Shown here: positions 26,504 to 35,437 of the stretch, piece by piece
Layout: every line of letters begins with the position of its first letter
Position numbering within the stretch: the stretch's first letter is position 1
Source: Flavobacterium flabelliforme
Lineage (GTDB): Bacteria; Bacteroidota; Bacteroidia; Flavobacteriales; Flavobacteriaceae
Length of the DNA stretch: 64,000 nucleotides
Direction: 5' to 3'
NCBI RefSeq assembly: GCF_017948675.1
Contig: NZ_JAGFBU010000001.1
Span: forward strand, 868,001 to 932,000
Made by a program: the position numbers and the translations under genes
The notes under the pieces: model-generated
Told to the model about the DNA's origin: nothing
What the model saw: only the letters and a program-made list of their open reading frames with translations
The model's database searches: none

Positions 26504-27196
26504 CTAAAATAAAAGTCCTTTATTTTTAGCTTCACGTACTAAATCACCATCACTACCTTGCTCTACTGATAGTAATTTCTTTAAGTTTATTTTTCGTTGC
26601 TTTATTGCGGCTAAAGTTAGCGGTATGTACTGATTCATATCATTCAGTTTAGTTCCTTTGGACAAATGAAATAAAATTTGCTTGTCTAATGGATCAATTT
26701 CAATTGTATCTGCTTCAGCTTGACTTATCATTTTAAGAACCGATTCACTGTAATATTTTTTATTTTTTATAACTGTATCAAAAGCAAAAAGTAATTCATC
26801 AAAAGTTAAGTCATTTTTTATAACCAAACCATCAGGATTAATTGTCTTTATAATTGTCTTTATTTTTAGCAATTCACTAAACATGGTTAATAATATGATT
26901 TTGCAATTTGGCATGTATTCTAAAAGCAATTTAGCTAAATCTTCTCCAGAAAAAATGTTTTTTTCTTCATAAGAAGGCATACTAATATCCAAAAAAGCAA
27001 TGTCAAAGTGATCAATACTCCCATCGGTGATTATATTGTATGCTTTCTCACAATCATTGGCTTGAGTGATTACAAATTCAAATTCTTCAGGCTTGTATCG
27101 AGTAATTGCATTTTTATACCCTTGTATAATAAAAGGATGATCATCAACAATCAATATATTACTTTGTTTCTTTTTTATTGTTGAATCCATTATCAA
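26504..27196 (-). CDS. Response regulator of a two-component system
   Basis: 230 residues. The N-terminal receiver has the acidic pair in ILIVDDHPF, phospho-acceptor Asp in IAFLDISMP and Lys in LVIKNDL. The C-terminal part (from about residue 160) has a helix-turn-helix-like stretch, LSKGTKLNDMNQYIPLTLAAIKQR, reminiscent of LuxR-type output but divergent. The start could be the first or third codon (both Met). It begins 22 bases after the histidine kinase stop on the same strand, so the pair is an operon. Targets are unknown; the nearby exported repeat-peptide gene is a candidate. Confidence 0.87.
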   Translation of the reverse strand: MIMDSTIKKKQSNILIVDDHPFIIQGYKNAITRYKPEEFEFVITQANDCEKAYNIITDGSIDHFDIAFLDISMPSYEEKNIFSGEDLAKLLLEYMPNCKIILLTMFSELLKIKTIIKTINPDGLVIKNDLTFDELLFAFDTVIKNKKYYSESVLKMISQAEADTIEIDPLDKQILFHLSKGTKLNDMNQYIPLTLAAIKQRKINLKKLLSVEQGSDGDLVREAKNKGLLF

Positions 27197-27217
27197 ATGT
27201 TCTTAGTTAATTATTTT

Positions 27218-29275
27218 TTATTCAATAGGAATCGTAATAATTATAGTTGTTCCCTGTCCTTTATTCGATTTTATTTCTACTTGACCATTACATTCCTGAA
27301 CTCTAAAAAGGATGTTTTGAATACCAATTCCTTTTTTAGCTGTTTTAAGATTAAAACCTATTCCATCATCGCTAATTTCAAGTTTAAGATTATTTTCTGC
27401 TTGAGAAAATGATACTTTTATGGTATTAGAATCTGCGTATTTATTACTGTTTTGAAGTGACTCTTGAATAATTCTATACAAACTGATTTTAACAGCATTA
27501 TCAATAGATTCCCATCTAATAGTAGCATCTATAACTGAAATAAATTTTGACTTATAGGTCTTACGCTGTTCTTCAAATAACCTATCTAGTATAACAACGA
27601 AATTATTGATTAATTCTGATTTTTCTTTACTTAAATCATGAGAAATTTCACGAATATCTTGTTCGATATTTTTTAATTCTGACAAATAGGCTGTTCGTTG
27701 TTTTATTGCTATTTGATCCTGAAAGCCATTTAAACTGTCTAAATTCATTCGAACACCAAACATTCGCCCTAACACACCATCATGTAATTCGCGAGCAACT
27801 CTATTCTTCTCTTTGATCCTATTCTCTTCAATTGTACTTTGCTGTGATAACATTAAATTATAAATTTCTGCATTGGCTTTTTGTTGCTCTTGTTTGAACA
27901 ACAATTCTCTATTTTTTGTCTTCTGCGTTTTAATGATTAAAATAAGAATTCCCAAAACGGCAAAAGCACTAAAAAAATAAACCATATTTCTATTCCTAAT
28001 CATCAAATCAGAGTTCTCACTTTTTATCTGATCTGTTTCATATTCGATACGAGTAAATTTCTCTCCTATTTTTCTCTCTGAACTCTGCAAGCTATCATTA
28101 ATACGAATGTATTGTTTAGCATAGAAAGCCGCTTTTTTCGGCTGTAATGTTGAAAGTCGCTTAAGGGCTAATAAAACACTTTTATAATTTTTGACTTCTT
28201 TTGCTAAAATAAGTGATTCCTCGGCATATTTTAAAGCTTTGATAGAATCATTTTTGAAAGCAAAATACTCTGATAATCTCATTTTGCTTACAAGAATTCC
28301 AGAAGTCAATTTTAAACTATCACGAAGTTGCAAAGACTGATAAAACTCTTCTGGCAAACCTGTAAAATCACCTGTTTTAAATTTCGAATAAGCTAAATTA
28401 TCTATAAGCATAGCATACAGGGAGGCCTTATCTGTTTTTAAGTTTTTTTGTTCAAGCCCTTCAATAAAAAATCCAATAGCCTTTCTATGTTTATTCGTAT
28501 TTTGATAAATATACCCGATATTGTTTAAGGAAGTAGCTTTGGATTGAAAAATTGAAGGCGTAGTATAATCAATAGCATTCAAAGCTTTCAAATTATATTC
28601 GATAGCTCTTTCATAGTTTCCTAATTCATTATGAATTAATCCTAATAAATTATATGAATCATATGTAATTACACTGTTTTTTTCATCTTTCACAGCACGT
28701 AAGGCATTAAAAACAGTTATCTCACTCCCCAAAAAATCACCAACATTAAACTGCAACAGCGCCTTATTCAACCTTGTTTTGGCTAAATCAAGCATGTTAT
28801 TTCGATGCAAGTACATCTTCTCTGCTTTTGAATAATACATAAAAGCACTATCAGAGACTGATTTCTCTAGATAGAAATCTCCTAAATAAGTATATGCTTT
28901 TATTCTACTTATAGTATCTTGATTGGAAATAGTCTTTTCTAAAATGATGTCTACTGTTGCTTTAAAATCCCGCAATCTGTCCATATTATAATAGCGGTTT
29001 GCTACTTTAAATAGGTTAACCGTATTTAACGAATCACTAGGCTGATCAATAATAATAGAAAAAGCTTTTTGATTGAACTGCTTTCTTTTTTCTGGCGGTA
29101 AATTAAAATCATTTGCCAATGAAAGATAAGAGGAAAGACTATCTTCAGAAGAATCTATGGTTGCGCTAAATTTATTTTTTTGATTACAACTTAGAAAAAT
29201 AAATAAAACAAGAAGCAATAATGGATAAATACTTTTCAATAGAATTTTTATATTTCTCCAAAAATAGCAAAACAA
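27218..29275 (-). CDS. TPR-containing sensor histidine kinase
   Basis: 685 residues. The N-terminus is a lipoprotein-like or signal-anchor segment (LLVLFIFLSCNQK). Residues about 60-400 are tetratricopeptide repeats predicted to be periplasmic. One helix (NMVYFFSAFAVLGILILIIK) is near residue 430, followed by a coiled linker, a HisKA_3 dimerisation domain with ELHDGVLGRMFGVRMNLD (His is the phospho-site) and a HATPase (ISDDGIGFNLKTAKKGIGIQNI). It probably senses an extracytoplasmic protein or peptide through its TPRs and signals to the downstream regulator. Confidence 0.9.
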   Translation of the reverse strand: MFCYFWRNIKILLKSIYPLLLLVLFIFLSCNQKNKFSATIDSSEDSLSSYLSLANDFNLPPEKRKQFNQKAFSIIIDQPSDSLNTVNLFKVANRYYNMDRLRDFKATVDIILEKTISNQDTISRIKAYTYLGDFYLEKSVSDSAFMYYSKAEKMYLHRNNMLDLAKTRLNKALLQFNVGDFLGSEITVFNALRAVKDEKNSVITYDSYNLLGLIHNELGNYERAIEYNLKALNAIDYTTPSIFQSKATSLNNIGYIYQNTNKHRKAIGFFIEGLEQKNLKTDKASLYAMLIDNLAYSKFKTGDFTGLPEEFYQSLQLRDSLKLTSGILVSKMRLSEYFAFKNDSIKALKYAEESLILAKEVKNYKSVLLALKRLSTLQPKKAAFYAKQYIRINDSLQSSERKIGEKFTRIEYETDQIKSENSDLMIRNRNMVYFFSAFAVLGILILIIKTQKTKNRELLFKQEQQKANAEIYNLMLSQQSTIEENRIKEKNRVARELHDGVLGRMFGVRMNLDSLNGFQDQIAIKQRTAYLSELKNIEQDIREISHDLSKEKSELINNFVVILDRLFEEQRKTYKSKFISVIDATIRWESIDNAVKISLYRIIQESLQNSNKYADSNTIKVSFSQAENNLKLEISDDGIGFNLKTAKKGIGIQNILFRVQECNGQVEIKSNKGQGTTIIITIPIE

Positions 29276-29281
29276 TTGCTA

Positions 29282-29313
29282 TAAAAAAAGGCTGTCAAAT
29301 AATTGACAGCCTT
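29282..29313 (-). terminator. Terminator of the exported repeat-peptide gene
   Basis: Perfect 11-bp stem (29288-29298 with 29303-29313, 4-base loop) followed on the minus strand by a T-run. It separates the peptide gene from the histidine kinase. Confidence 0.85.
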
Positions 29314-29337
29314 AACTATATTGAAGATAAATAGTAA

Positions 29338-29580
29338 TTAATCTACCTTTTTGTTTCCTCCTGCTGAACCAGCACCTACAATATCAAGTTTTTTATTCCC
29401 TCCTGCTGAACCAGCTCCTACAATATCCACTTTTTTATTCCCACCTGCTGAACCAGCTCCCACAATTTCTACATTTCCGTTATTATCTGTAAGTGATATT
29501 GTATTGGCTTGAGTTGAAGTAAAAGAAGTTAATACCATTACTAAAGAGAATAATCCGATTGTTAAGATTGATTTTTTCAT
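29338..29580 (-). CDS. Small exported protein of tandem 14-residue repeats
   Basis: 80 residues. Residues 1-26 form a clear signal peptide (Lys-Lys start, hydrophobic core, TQA before NT). The rest is a short linker and three copies of a 14-residue unit, (V/L)DIVGAGSAGGNKK; the first copy starts EIVG and a last VD ends the chain. Each unit ends in Lys-Lys, so dibasic cleavage would release identical small peptides. No family recognised. It has its own terminator and lies between a histidine kinase operon and a LytTR regulator, all on the same strand. It could be a pheromone-like precursor, a surface-coating repeat protein, or a fragment; only the export signal and repeats are directly visible. 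Confidence 0.72.
   Translation of the reverse strand: MKKSILTIGLFSLVMVLTSFTSTQANTISLTDNNGNVEIVGAGSAGGNKKVDIVGAGSAGGNKKLDIVGAGSAGGNKKVD
29357..29475 (-). repeat. Three 42-bp tandem coding repeats
   Basis: The 20-base word encoding GAGSAGG begins at 29357, 29399 and 29441, an exact 42-base period that preserves the frame. Units differ by only a few bases. Confidence 0.9.
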
Positions 29581-29753
29581 AATTTGAGAGTTTGAATTTG
29601 TTATTTATCGTACCGTATAAAATCACGTTTTCGTTGATTTCTTTTGTAAAACTACATAGGATATTCCTAGATTTGCTTGCTACAAAAGCGGATATGGTAA
29701 AACACGTCCATCTGATAGTGAACGACCTTCAAATTATGACAATTGACTGCTTT

Positions 29754-30569
29754 TTAAACTTTTAAGTAATTTCCGGTAGAAAAATCAGAAATTATGAGAT
29801 CAATATTAGACTTATAAGTTTTAGAAAATGGAAGTTTTACAGCACTATTTTTTATGTAACACAATGAATTCCCGCTGTGTATTCTGGAAATATAATTGCG
29901 ATTTACAATATAACTATTATGAATTCTAATAAATGGGTGCGATAAAACTCCTTCAAAATGCTTTAATGTTTTAAAGGCGGTAATCATTTCACCATTGTAT
30001 AAATAAATATCTGTAGAATTATTATCTGCTCTTAGATAGCAAATATCATCTGCTTCGATATAACGATAATCACCATAGGATTTAATACATAAAGTCAGAG
30101 ATTTCATAGAAGAAAAACCTTGGTCTGGTGTCATAAACATTGGTTTTTCACTGCGTGATACTGCTAAACTAAGATTAACCTCCTCAGCAATAGCACTCTT
30201 ATTTAGTTTTAAAATTAATTTTACAAAATCAATTTGTTGAACTGGTTTTAAAAAATAATCAAAAACACCATATTGTATTGCTTCAAAAGCCAATCTTTTT
30301 TTTCTAGTAGTAATGATAAATCTAGGAGGAGTTTTCAAATATCTATTTACTTCATTAATCATTAATAAAGACAGATTGCTAGTTGTATTAGTTGGGTCAA
30401 TTTCTAAGAAAACCAATTCTGGCGTGTGTTCTAAAATGAGATTAAGACCCTCAGAATAATTATTGGCAGCAGCAAGAAATATAAGCTCTGAGAATCCATC
30501 AGCAATTTCTTTTGTTATTAAAGCGCTGACAGCGTTATCGTCATCAATAATAATATAGGAGTAATTCAT
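29754..30569 (-). CDS. LytTR response regulator with Glu at the phospho-site
   Basis: 271 residues from the ATG at 30569; a longer frame to 30626 adds a Cys-rich stretch unlike any receiver N-terminus. The receiver (1-120) has the acidic cluster IIIDDDN and the conserved Lys in YFLKPVQ, but the phospho-acceptor position reads FLEID, with Glu56 in place of Asp. The C-terminal LytTR DNA-binding domain has ICYLRADNNSTDIYL, HPFIRIHNSYIVN and RIHSG. Asp-to-Glu often mimics phosphorylation, so the protein may be active without a kinase; that is inference. It lies 173 bases upstream of the exported peptide gene on the same strand. Confidence 0.86.
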   Translation of the reverse strand: MNYSYIIIDDDNAVSALITKEIADGFSELIFLAAANNYSEGLNLILEHTPELVFLEIDPTNTTSNLSLLMINEVNRYLKTPPRFIITTRKKRLAFEAIQYGVFDYFLKPVQQIDFVKLILKLNKSAIAEEVNLSLAVSRSEKPMFMTPDQGFSSMKSLTLCIKSYGDYRYIEADDICYLRADNNSTDIYLYNGEMITAFKTLKHFEGVLSHPFIRIHNSYIVNRNYISRIHSGNSLCYIKNSAVKLPFSKTYKSNIDLIISDFSTGNYLKV

Positions 30570-30798
30570 CACTTCTTTTGGGTTGAATTTACGATCATCA
30601 ATACAATTCAGACAGTTGAAACACACTACTTTTCTAGAAATAGTATACGTAAAAGTATTAATTATTAAGCAGAAAGATTTTTTTTAAAACCTAAATCAAC
30701 TTTAGAATATTTGTTTTGATAACAACACCTAAAATGCATGCCAATTAAGACAATGATTTAAGCTGAATTTCGAAGCACTTATATTGTCTTATAAACAA

Positions 30799-30829
30799 GA
30801 AAGGCTTCCCTTTACGGAAAGCCTTTCTA
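30799..30829 (-). terminator. Terminator of glyS
   Basis: Inverted repeat AGAAAGGCTTCC against GGAAAGCCTTTCT with a one-base bulge, just after the glyS stop on the minus strand. The 280-base gap between glyS and the LytTR gene otherwise holds nothing recognisable. Confidence 0.75.
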
Positions 30830-30847
30830 TTATAAAATAAGGTTTAA

Positions 30848-32389
30848 TTACATTTTCATCAACCAATTTTTCATTGCAACTTCGTCTTCAATGATTGATT
30901 TCAAGTCAGAAATACTAACGCGATCTTGTTTCATCGTATCTCTATGACGAATCGTTACCGTTTGATCCTCGATCGTTTGATGGTCTACAGTAATACAAAA
31001 AGGTGTTCCTAAAGCATCTTGTCTTCTATAGCGTCTTCCTACAGCATCTTTTTCATCGTAAGCCACATTGAAATCCCATTTTAAATCTTCAATAATTTTA
31101 TGAGCGATTTCTGGTAAACCGTCTTTTTTTACTAAAGGCAAAACGGCTGCTTTTGTAGGAGCCAAAACTGATGGAAGTTTCAATACTGTACGAGTTGAAC
31201 CGTCTTCTAATGTTTCTTCTTTTAAAGAAGTCGCAAAAACAGCCAAGAACATTCTATCTAATCCTACTGAAGTTTCTACTACATAAGGAACATAATTCTG
31301 GTTCAATTCAGCATCAAAATACTGTAATTTTCTGCCTGAAAATTGCTCATGTGCTTTTAAATCAAAATCAGTACGAGAGTGAATACCTTCTAATTCTTTA
31401 AATCCAAATGGGAAATTAAATTCGATATCTGCTGCTGCATTTGCATAATGCGCTAATTTTTCATGATCGTGAAAACGGTAATTCTCTCTTCCTAAACCAA
31501 GAGACAAATGCCATTTTAAACGGGCTTCTTTCCAGAATTCGTAATGCTTCATTTCTTCACCTGGACGTACAAAAAATTGCATTTCCATTTGTTCAAACTC
31601 CCGCATACGGAAAATAAACTGCCTTGCAACAATTTCATTTCTAAACGCTTTTCCAGTTTGTGCAATACCAAAAGGAACTTTCATTCGTCCTGATTTTTGA
31701 ACATTTAAGAAATTTACAAAAATACCTTGTGCCGTTTCTGGACGCAAATATAAATCCATTGCAGTATCAGATGATGCACCAAGTTTTGTACCGAACATCA
31801 AATTAAATTGTCTTACCTCAGTCCAGTTTCTTGATCCTGACTCTGGGCAAGCTATTTCAAGTTCTTCTATTAATGCTTTTACATCTTCTAGATCTTCATT
31901 ACCAAGCGAACGTCCCATTCTTTCCAGAATTTCTCTTTCTCTCGATTTATATTCGATTACTCTTGCATTAGTAGAAATAAATTCAGCTTCATTAAAAGCT
32001 TCTCCAAAACGTATACGCGCTTTTTCGATTTCTTTGATTGCTTTTTGATTTAGCTTTTCGGCATAATCTTCAATCAAAACATCCGCTCTATAACGTCTTT
32101 TTGAATCTTTGTTATCTATCAATGGATCGTTGAACGCATCTACGTGACCAGAAGCTTTCCAAGTTGTAGGATGCATCAAAATTGAAGAGTCAAGCCCTAC
32201 AATGTTGTCGTTCATTTGAACCATCGCTTTCCACCAGTATTCGCGTATGTTCTTTTTTAACTCCACTCCGTTTTGTGCATAATCATAGACTGCACTTAAA
32301 CCATCGTAGATTTCGCTTGACGGAAAAATAAATCCGTACTCTTTTGCGTGCGAAACTACATTCTTAAATAAATCTTCTTGTTTTGCCAT
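30848..32389 (-). CDS. glyS: Glycyl-tRNA synthetase, dimeric type
   Basis: 513 residues from the ATG at 32389 (MAKQEDLFKNVV); a longer frame starting nine codons upstream runs through the promoter box and is rejected. It is the class II single-chain enzyme shared with eukaryotes and archaea, not the alpha2-beta2 type. Motif 2 is MREFEQMEMQFF, and the family block LRPETAQGIFVNF and motif 3 SVGLDRMFLAV are present, then an anticodon-binding domain. Essential for charging tRNA-Gly. Confidence 0.96.
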   Translation of the reverse strand: MAKQEDLFKNVVSHAKEYGFIFPSSEIYDGLSAVYDYAQNGVELKKNIREYWWKAMVQMNDNIVGLDSSILMHPTTWKASGHVDAFNDPLIDNKDSKRRYRADVLIEDYAEKLNQKAIKEIEKARIRFGEAFNEAEFISTNARVIEYKSREREILERMGRSLGNEDLEDVKALIEELEIACPESGSRNWTEVRQFNLMFGTKLGASSDTAMDLYLRPETAQGIFVNFLNVQKSGRMKVPFGIAQTGKAFRNEIVARQFIFRMREFEQMEMQFFVRPGEEMKHYEFWKEARLKWHLSLGLGRENYRFHDHEKLAHYANAAADIEFNFPFGFKELEGIHSRTDFDLKAHEQFSGRKLQYFDAELNQNYVPYVVETSVGLDRMFLAVFATSLKEETLEDGSTRTVLKLPSVLAPTKAAVLPLVKKDGLPEIAHKIIEDLKWDFNVAYDEKDAVGRRYRRQDALGTPFCITVDHQTIEDQTVTIRHRDTMKQDRVSISDLKSIIEDEVAMKNWLMKM

Positions 32390-32396
32390 AGTACTG

Positions 32397-32404
32397 CAAA
32401 AATA
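32397..32404 (-). promoter_or_regulatory. -7 box TATTTTTG just upstream of glyS
   Basis: Exact TAnnTTTG on the minus strand, seven bases from the ATG, giving a leaderless or nearly leaderless message. No clear -33 word. Confidence 0.5.
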
Positions 32405-32487
32405 TAAAAAGTACACTACTAAAAAAAGGAATTAGTTGAAGTTTGAACCACTGATTTGTTTATTTTTACAATTAAATCTCTGATTAT

Positions 32488-33171
32488 ATGTTTAAAAGCA
32501 TCATTAATCTCTTTTTTCCAAAAGTGTGTTCGGGTTGTAACGCTATTTTGATCAGCAATGAAATTGTAATTTGCACGAGTTGCAGACACAATCTTCCTTT
32601 GACAAACCACCATTTGAATCCCGAAAACGATGCTTTCAAGAAGTTTTATGGCAGGATTCCAGTTATTTATACTTCTACACTGTTTTATTTTCATAAAAAA
32701 GGGATCGTACAACAACTCATTCATAATTTAAAATACAAAGGACATGAGGAAATAGGAACTATTCTTGGCGAATGGTACGCTGAAGATTTAAAAGACATAA
32801 AATCCTTAGCAACAGTAGATGTTATTATTCCGGTTCCTTTGCATCGAAAAAAACTAAAAGAAAGAGGTTACAATCAAGTAACTACTTTTGGAAAAGCACT
32901 CTCTTTTAGTTTAAACCGAAATTATGAGGAACATATATTATTTAGAAATACGTATTCTAAAACACAATCTAAGAAAACACTTTTAGGCAGAACAGAGGGA
33001 ATAGAAACTGTTTTTGATGTCTCATTTTCAGAAAAAGATCACAACAAACACTTCCTATTGATTGATGATGTATTAACCACAGGCTCTACCCTCGAGGCCT
33101 GTTCTAGAGCCTTACTAAAAATTCCGGGTGCTAAAATTAGTATTGTTTGTATGGCAATGGCTCATTCCTAG
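32488..33171 (+). CDS. ComF-family phosphoribosyltransferase-like protein
   Basis: 227 residues. The N-terminal zinc-finger pattern is CSGCNAI then CTSCRHNLP. The phosphoribosyltransferase domain contains DVIIPVPLHRKKLKERGYNQ and the PRPP loop LLIDDVLTTGSTLEACS. The family includes ComF/GntX, linked to natural competence in some bacteria, but the biochemical role is not known. It starts 98 bases after the divergent glyS start and converges on the next gene with a 10-base gap. Confidence 0.9.
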   Translation: MFKSIINLFFPKVCSGCNAILISNEIVICTSCRHNLPLTNHHLNPENDAFKKFYGRIPVIYTSTLFYFHKKGIVQQLIHNLKYKGHEEIGTILGEWYAEDLKDIKSLATVDVIIPVPLHRKKLKERGYNQVTTFGKALSFSLNRNYEEHILFRNTYSKTQSKKTLLGRTEGIETVFDVSFSEKDHNKHFLLIDDVLTTGSTLEACSRALLKIPGAKISIVCMAMAHS

Positions 33172-33181
33172 TTTTAATTAT

Positions 33182-35437
33182 TTACTGATTTATATAAGTG
33201 TTAAAATAGCCACATTCGGCTATCACATCTTGATAATATTTGGTGTTAGAATAGTTGTTTTTTAAATTTTGAAATCCATTCCAAGCTAAAAAATTAATTC
33301 CATCGTCTTTGATATCCCACCAATTATTAGCTGTGTAATATTTTTTATTATAAAATTCGTTGCGCTCACATTTGGCTAATAAGTAAAAACATTTAGCTTT
33401 TTGCTCGTCATTTTTAGCAGCTTGTAATGCTTTTTGATAATACATTTTTGCCAGCGAGCAATCTGTAATTATTTGTTTTATTTTATCTTTAAATTCATAA
33501 GGACTCGAACCGTAACCTAGAATACTACCTTCGTAAAATATTCTAGCGTTACCAAAATGAGTAATATTATAAAAGGCGTTCCCTAATAATAAGGCGTTTT
33601 CATACACCTCTTCTTTCTTCTCTATTTTGTCCTGCATAAGTTGCATTGCGGTAAGAAACTCTATTTGATTGTATTTCTTTTTTTGACGCTCTACATGTTC
33701 ACAATCGTGACAATCCCTAATTTTTCCGTTGAAAGGATTGCCATAAAAAACTAAATATTGCAAGTCTCTTGCTTCCTTCATAAAACCAATTGCTTCGGGA
33801 ATTTTATTTTTAAAAGTGGCCGTAACTGCCTGGTATTTATTAATTTTAGATAAATTTAAATCGTAAATTTTCTCTGCTATAGTTTCAATGGCAATCTTAT
33901 TTCCTTTAGACAAAAAGGACTTCATTTCCTCAATATTTTTTTCATTATCATAAAAATCGGCTTCTTTAGAAAACAACTCTGACATAACTTTGTTTTTCTG
34001 CGCTTTATACAAAGCAGCAATATAACTCTTACTCCAAGCAGTTGCATTTTCGTAACGAAAATTCTCTAAATTCAGTTTAGGCAATTCAAAATACAACCAA
34101 TTCAAATCGGAAATAATTATTTTTTCTGAGGCTGCATTAATCTTATCCATTTTACTCAAATTATTCACGAATCGAAGCAATCTTAATTGGCTCACAGCCA
34201 AAGGAGTTTTAGGCATTTTAGCTTCTGCAGCACCAAATTTTTTATCTGCTTGAGCAAAATTGCCATTCAAGGTTTCTAAATATCCTGCAGCAATATTCCA
34301 TAAATAAGGTTTTAAAGTGGCATCGGTAGCAGCAATAGTTGTCACTAAATTCAGTGCTGTTTTATTGATACTATCTTTAACAATTTGCTTGTTTTGAGAA
34401 ACTGTTCTGTCTTTGAATGACTTGTCAATTTTGTTTTCTTGATTGTTTATCAATCGAGTCAATAAATACTCAAGATGTTCACTTTTGGGATTTAAATCAA
34501 CTATATTTTGAATGGCTTTTATTTCGTCTCCATAATATCCTTGTACCGACCATAGCGCCACTTTTTCGTCATTATTCTTAGCCATTGCTAAAGATTGATT
34601 CCAATCCTTTTGATCATAAGGATGAAAACTATACGCAGCAACTACTCGTAATCGTGGACATTTATCAAAAACTTGGGCATATTGATAATTCGATTTGGCG
34701 TAATTATGATTTCTATATTCTAATCCTGCCAAATAAGAAAGTGCTCTATAATACAGCGTGTTTTTAGGAACGGTGCTTTCTGTTTTCTGAAAAAAAGAAT
34801 CAGTAATTTGCTTATTGTTACTATAAAAATTTGCTTTAATTGTTAGCAACCAATACCTATTTTTTAAAAAGGGATCTTTAGTTTCATTGTACAAACGCTC
34901 AATATTCTTCACACGTCTTGCGTCATTATAAAACACTACTTTTTGAGGTTCATAACTCCAATAATCCTTATTTATAGATACGGTTTCTATAGCCTGAGCA
35001 TTGTAGAGAAACTCCATAAAATGATAAATCTTTTTATCTTTTAAATTGATCATTTTAGACCATTTTGTGACGCTGGAATTCGATTTTTTTGTGCTTAAAA
35101 ACGAATAAATATTGGCTACAGTTGTTACGCTCGAATCTACCAAAAAGAATTTAACTTCTTTTTCGGATAGACTTCCTTTTAGATAAGCGCTCCAATCACT
35201 AACGATGTCATCGTTAAATCTGGTGTTGTGTTCTTGATCGAAACCAATACCGTAAAACACATCAGAGGATAAAAAAAGTGGTGAATAGGATTTATCTACA
35301 AATGTCTCTGGAGTAAAATTAGAATCAAAAGCCCAACCCCAATCTCCATTGTCACTGCAGGCATAAATAATCGAATATACAAATAAGCCAATCGCACTAA
35401 AAACGAGTAATAACTTGCTGGAAGATATCTTTTTCAT
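33182..35437 (-). CDS. Exported TPR-like protein of unknown function
   Basis: 751 residues with an N-terminal signal segment (KLLLVFSAIGLFVYSIIYACSDN) that could also act as a lipoprotein or membrane anchor (ACS). The remainder is largely alpha-helical with repeated short Tyr/Asn-rich motifs typical of tetratricopeptide-like repeats, and two Cys in RDCHDCEH that could bind metal or heme. No named family recognised. It overlaps the upstream lipoprotein gene by 41 bases in a different frame, so the pair is translated together and probably works together at the cell envelope. Confidence 0.75.
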   Translation of the reverse strand: MKKISSSKLLLVFSAIGLFVYSIIYACSDNGDWGWAFDSNFTPETFVDKSYSPLFLSSDVFYGIGFDQEHNTRFNDDIVSDWSAYLKGSLSEKEVKFFLVDSSVTTVANIYSFLSTKKSNSSVTKWSKMINLKDKKIYHFMEFLYNAQAIETVSINKDYWSYEPQKVVFYNDARRVKNIERLYNETKDPFLKNRYWLLTIKANFYSNNKQITDSFFQKTESTVPKNTLYYRALSYLAGLEYRNHNYAKSNYQYAQVFDKCPRLRVVAAYSFHPYDQKDWNQSLAMAKNNDEKVALWSVQGYYGDEIKAIQNIVDLNPKSEHLEYLLTRLINNQENKIDKSFKDRTVSQNKQIVKDSINKTALNLVTTIAATDATLKPYLWNIAAGYLETLNGNFAQADKKFGAAEAKMPKTPLAVSQLRLLRFVNNLSKMDKINAASEKIIISDLNWLYFELPKLNLENFRYENATAWSKSYIAALYKAQKNKVMSELFSKEADFYDNEKNIEEMKSFLSKGNKIAIETIAEKIYDLNLSKINKYQAVTATFKNKIPEAIGFMKEARDLQYLVFYGNPFNGKIRDCHDCEHVERQKKKYNQIEFLTAMQLMQDKIEKKEEVYENALLLGNAFYNITHFGNARIFYEGSILGYGSSPYEFKDKIKQIITDCSLAKMYYQKALQAAKNDEQKAKCFYLLAKCERNEFYNKKYYTANNWWDIKDDGINFLAWNGFQNLKNNYSNTKYYQDVIAECGYFNTYINQ

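Noticed and set aside
29357-29475. CRISPR-like regular repeats
   Set aside because: The 42-base period is made of nearly identical coding units without spacers and keeps an open frame after a signal peptide.
30570-30626. Longer N-terminus of the LytTR regulator
   Set aside because: Cys-rich 19-residue extension has no receiver homology and no promoter upstream; the ATG at 30569 starts the first receiver strand.
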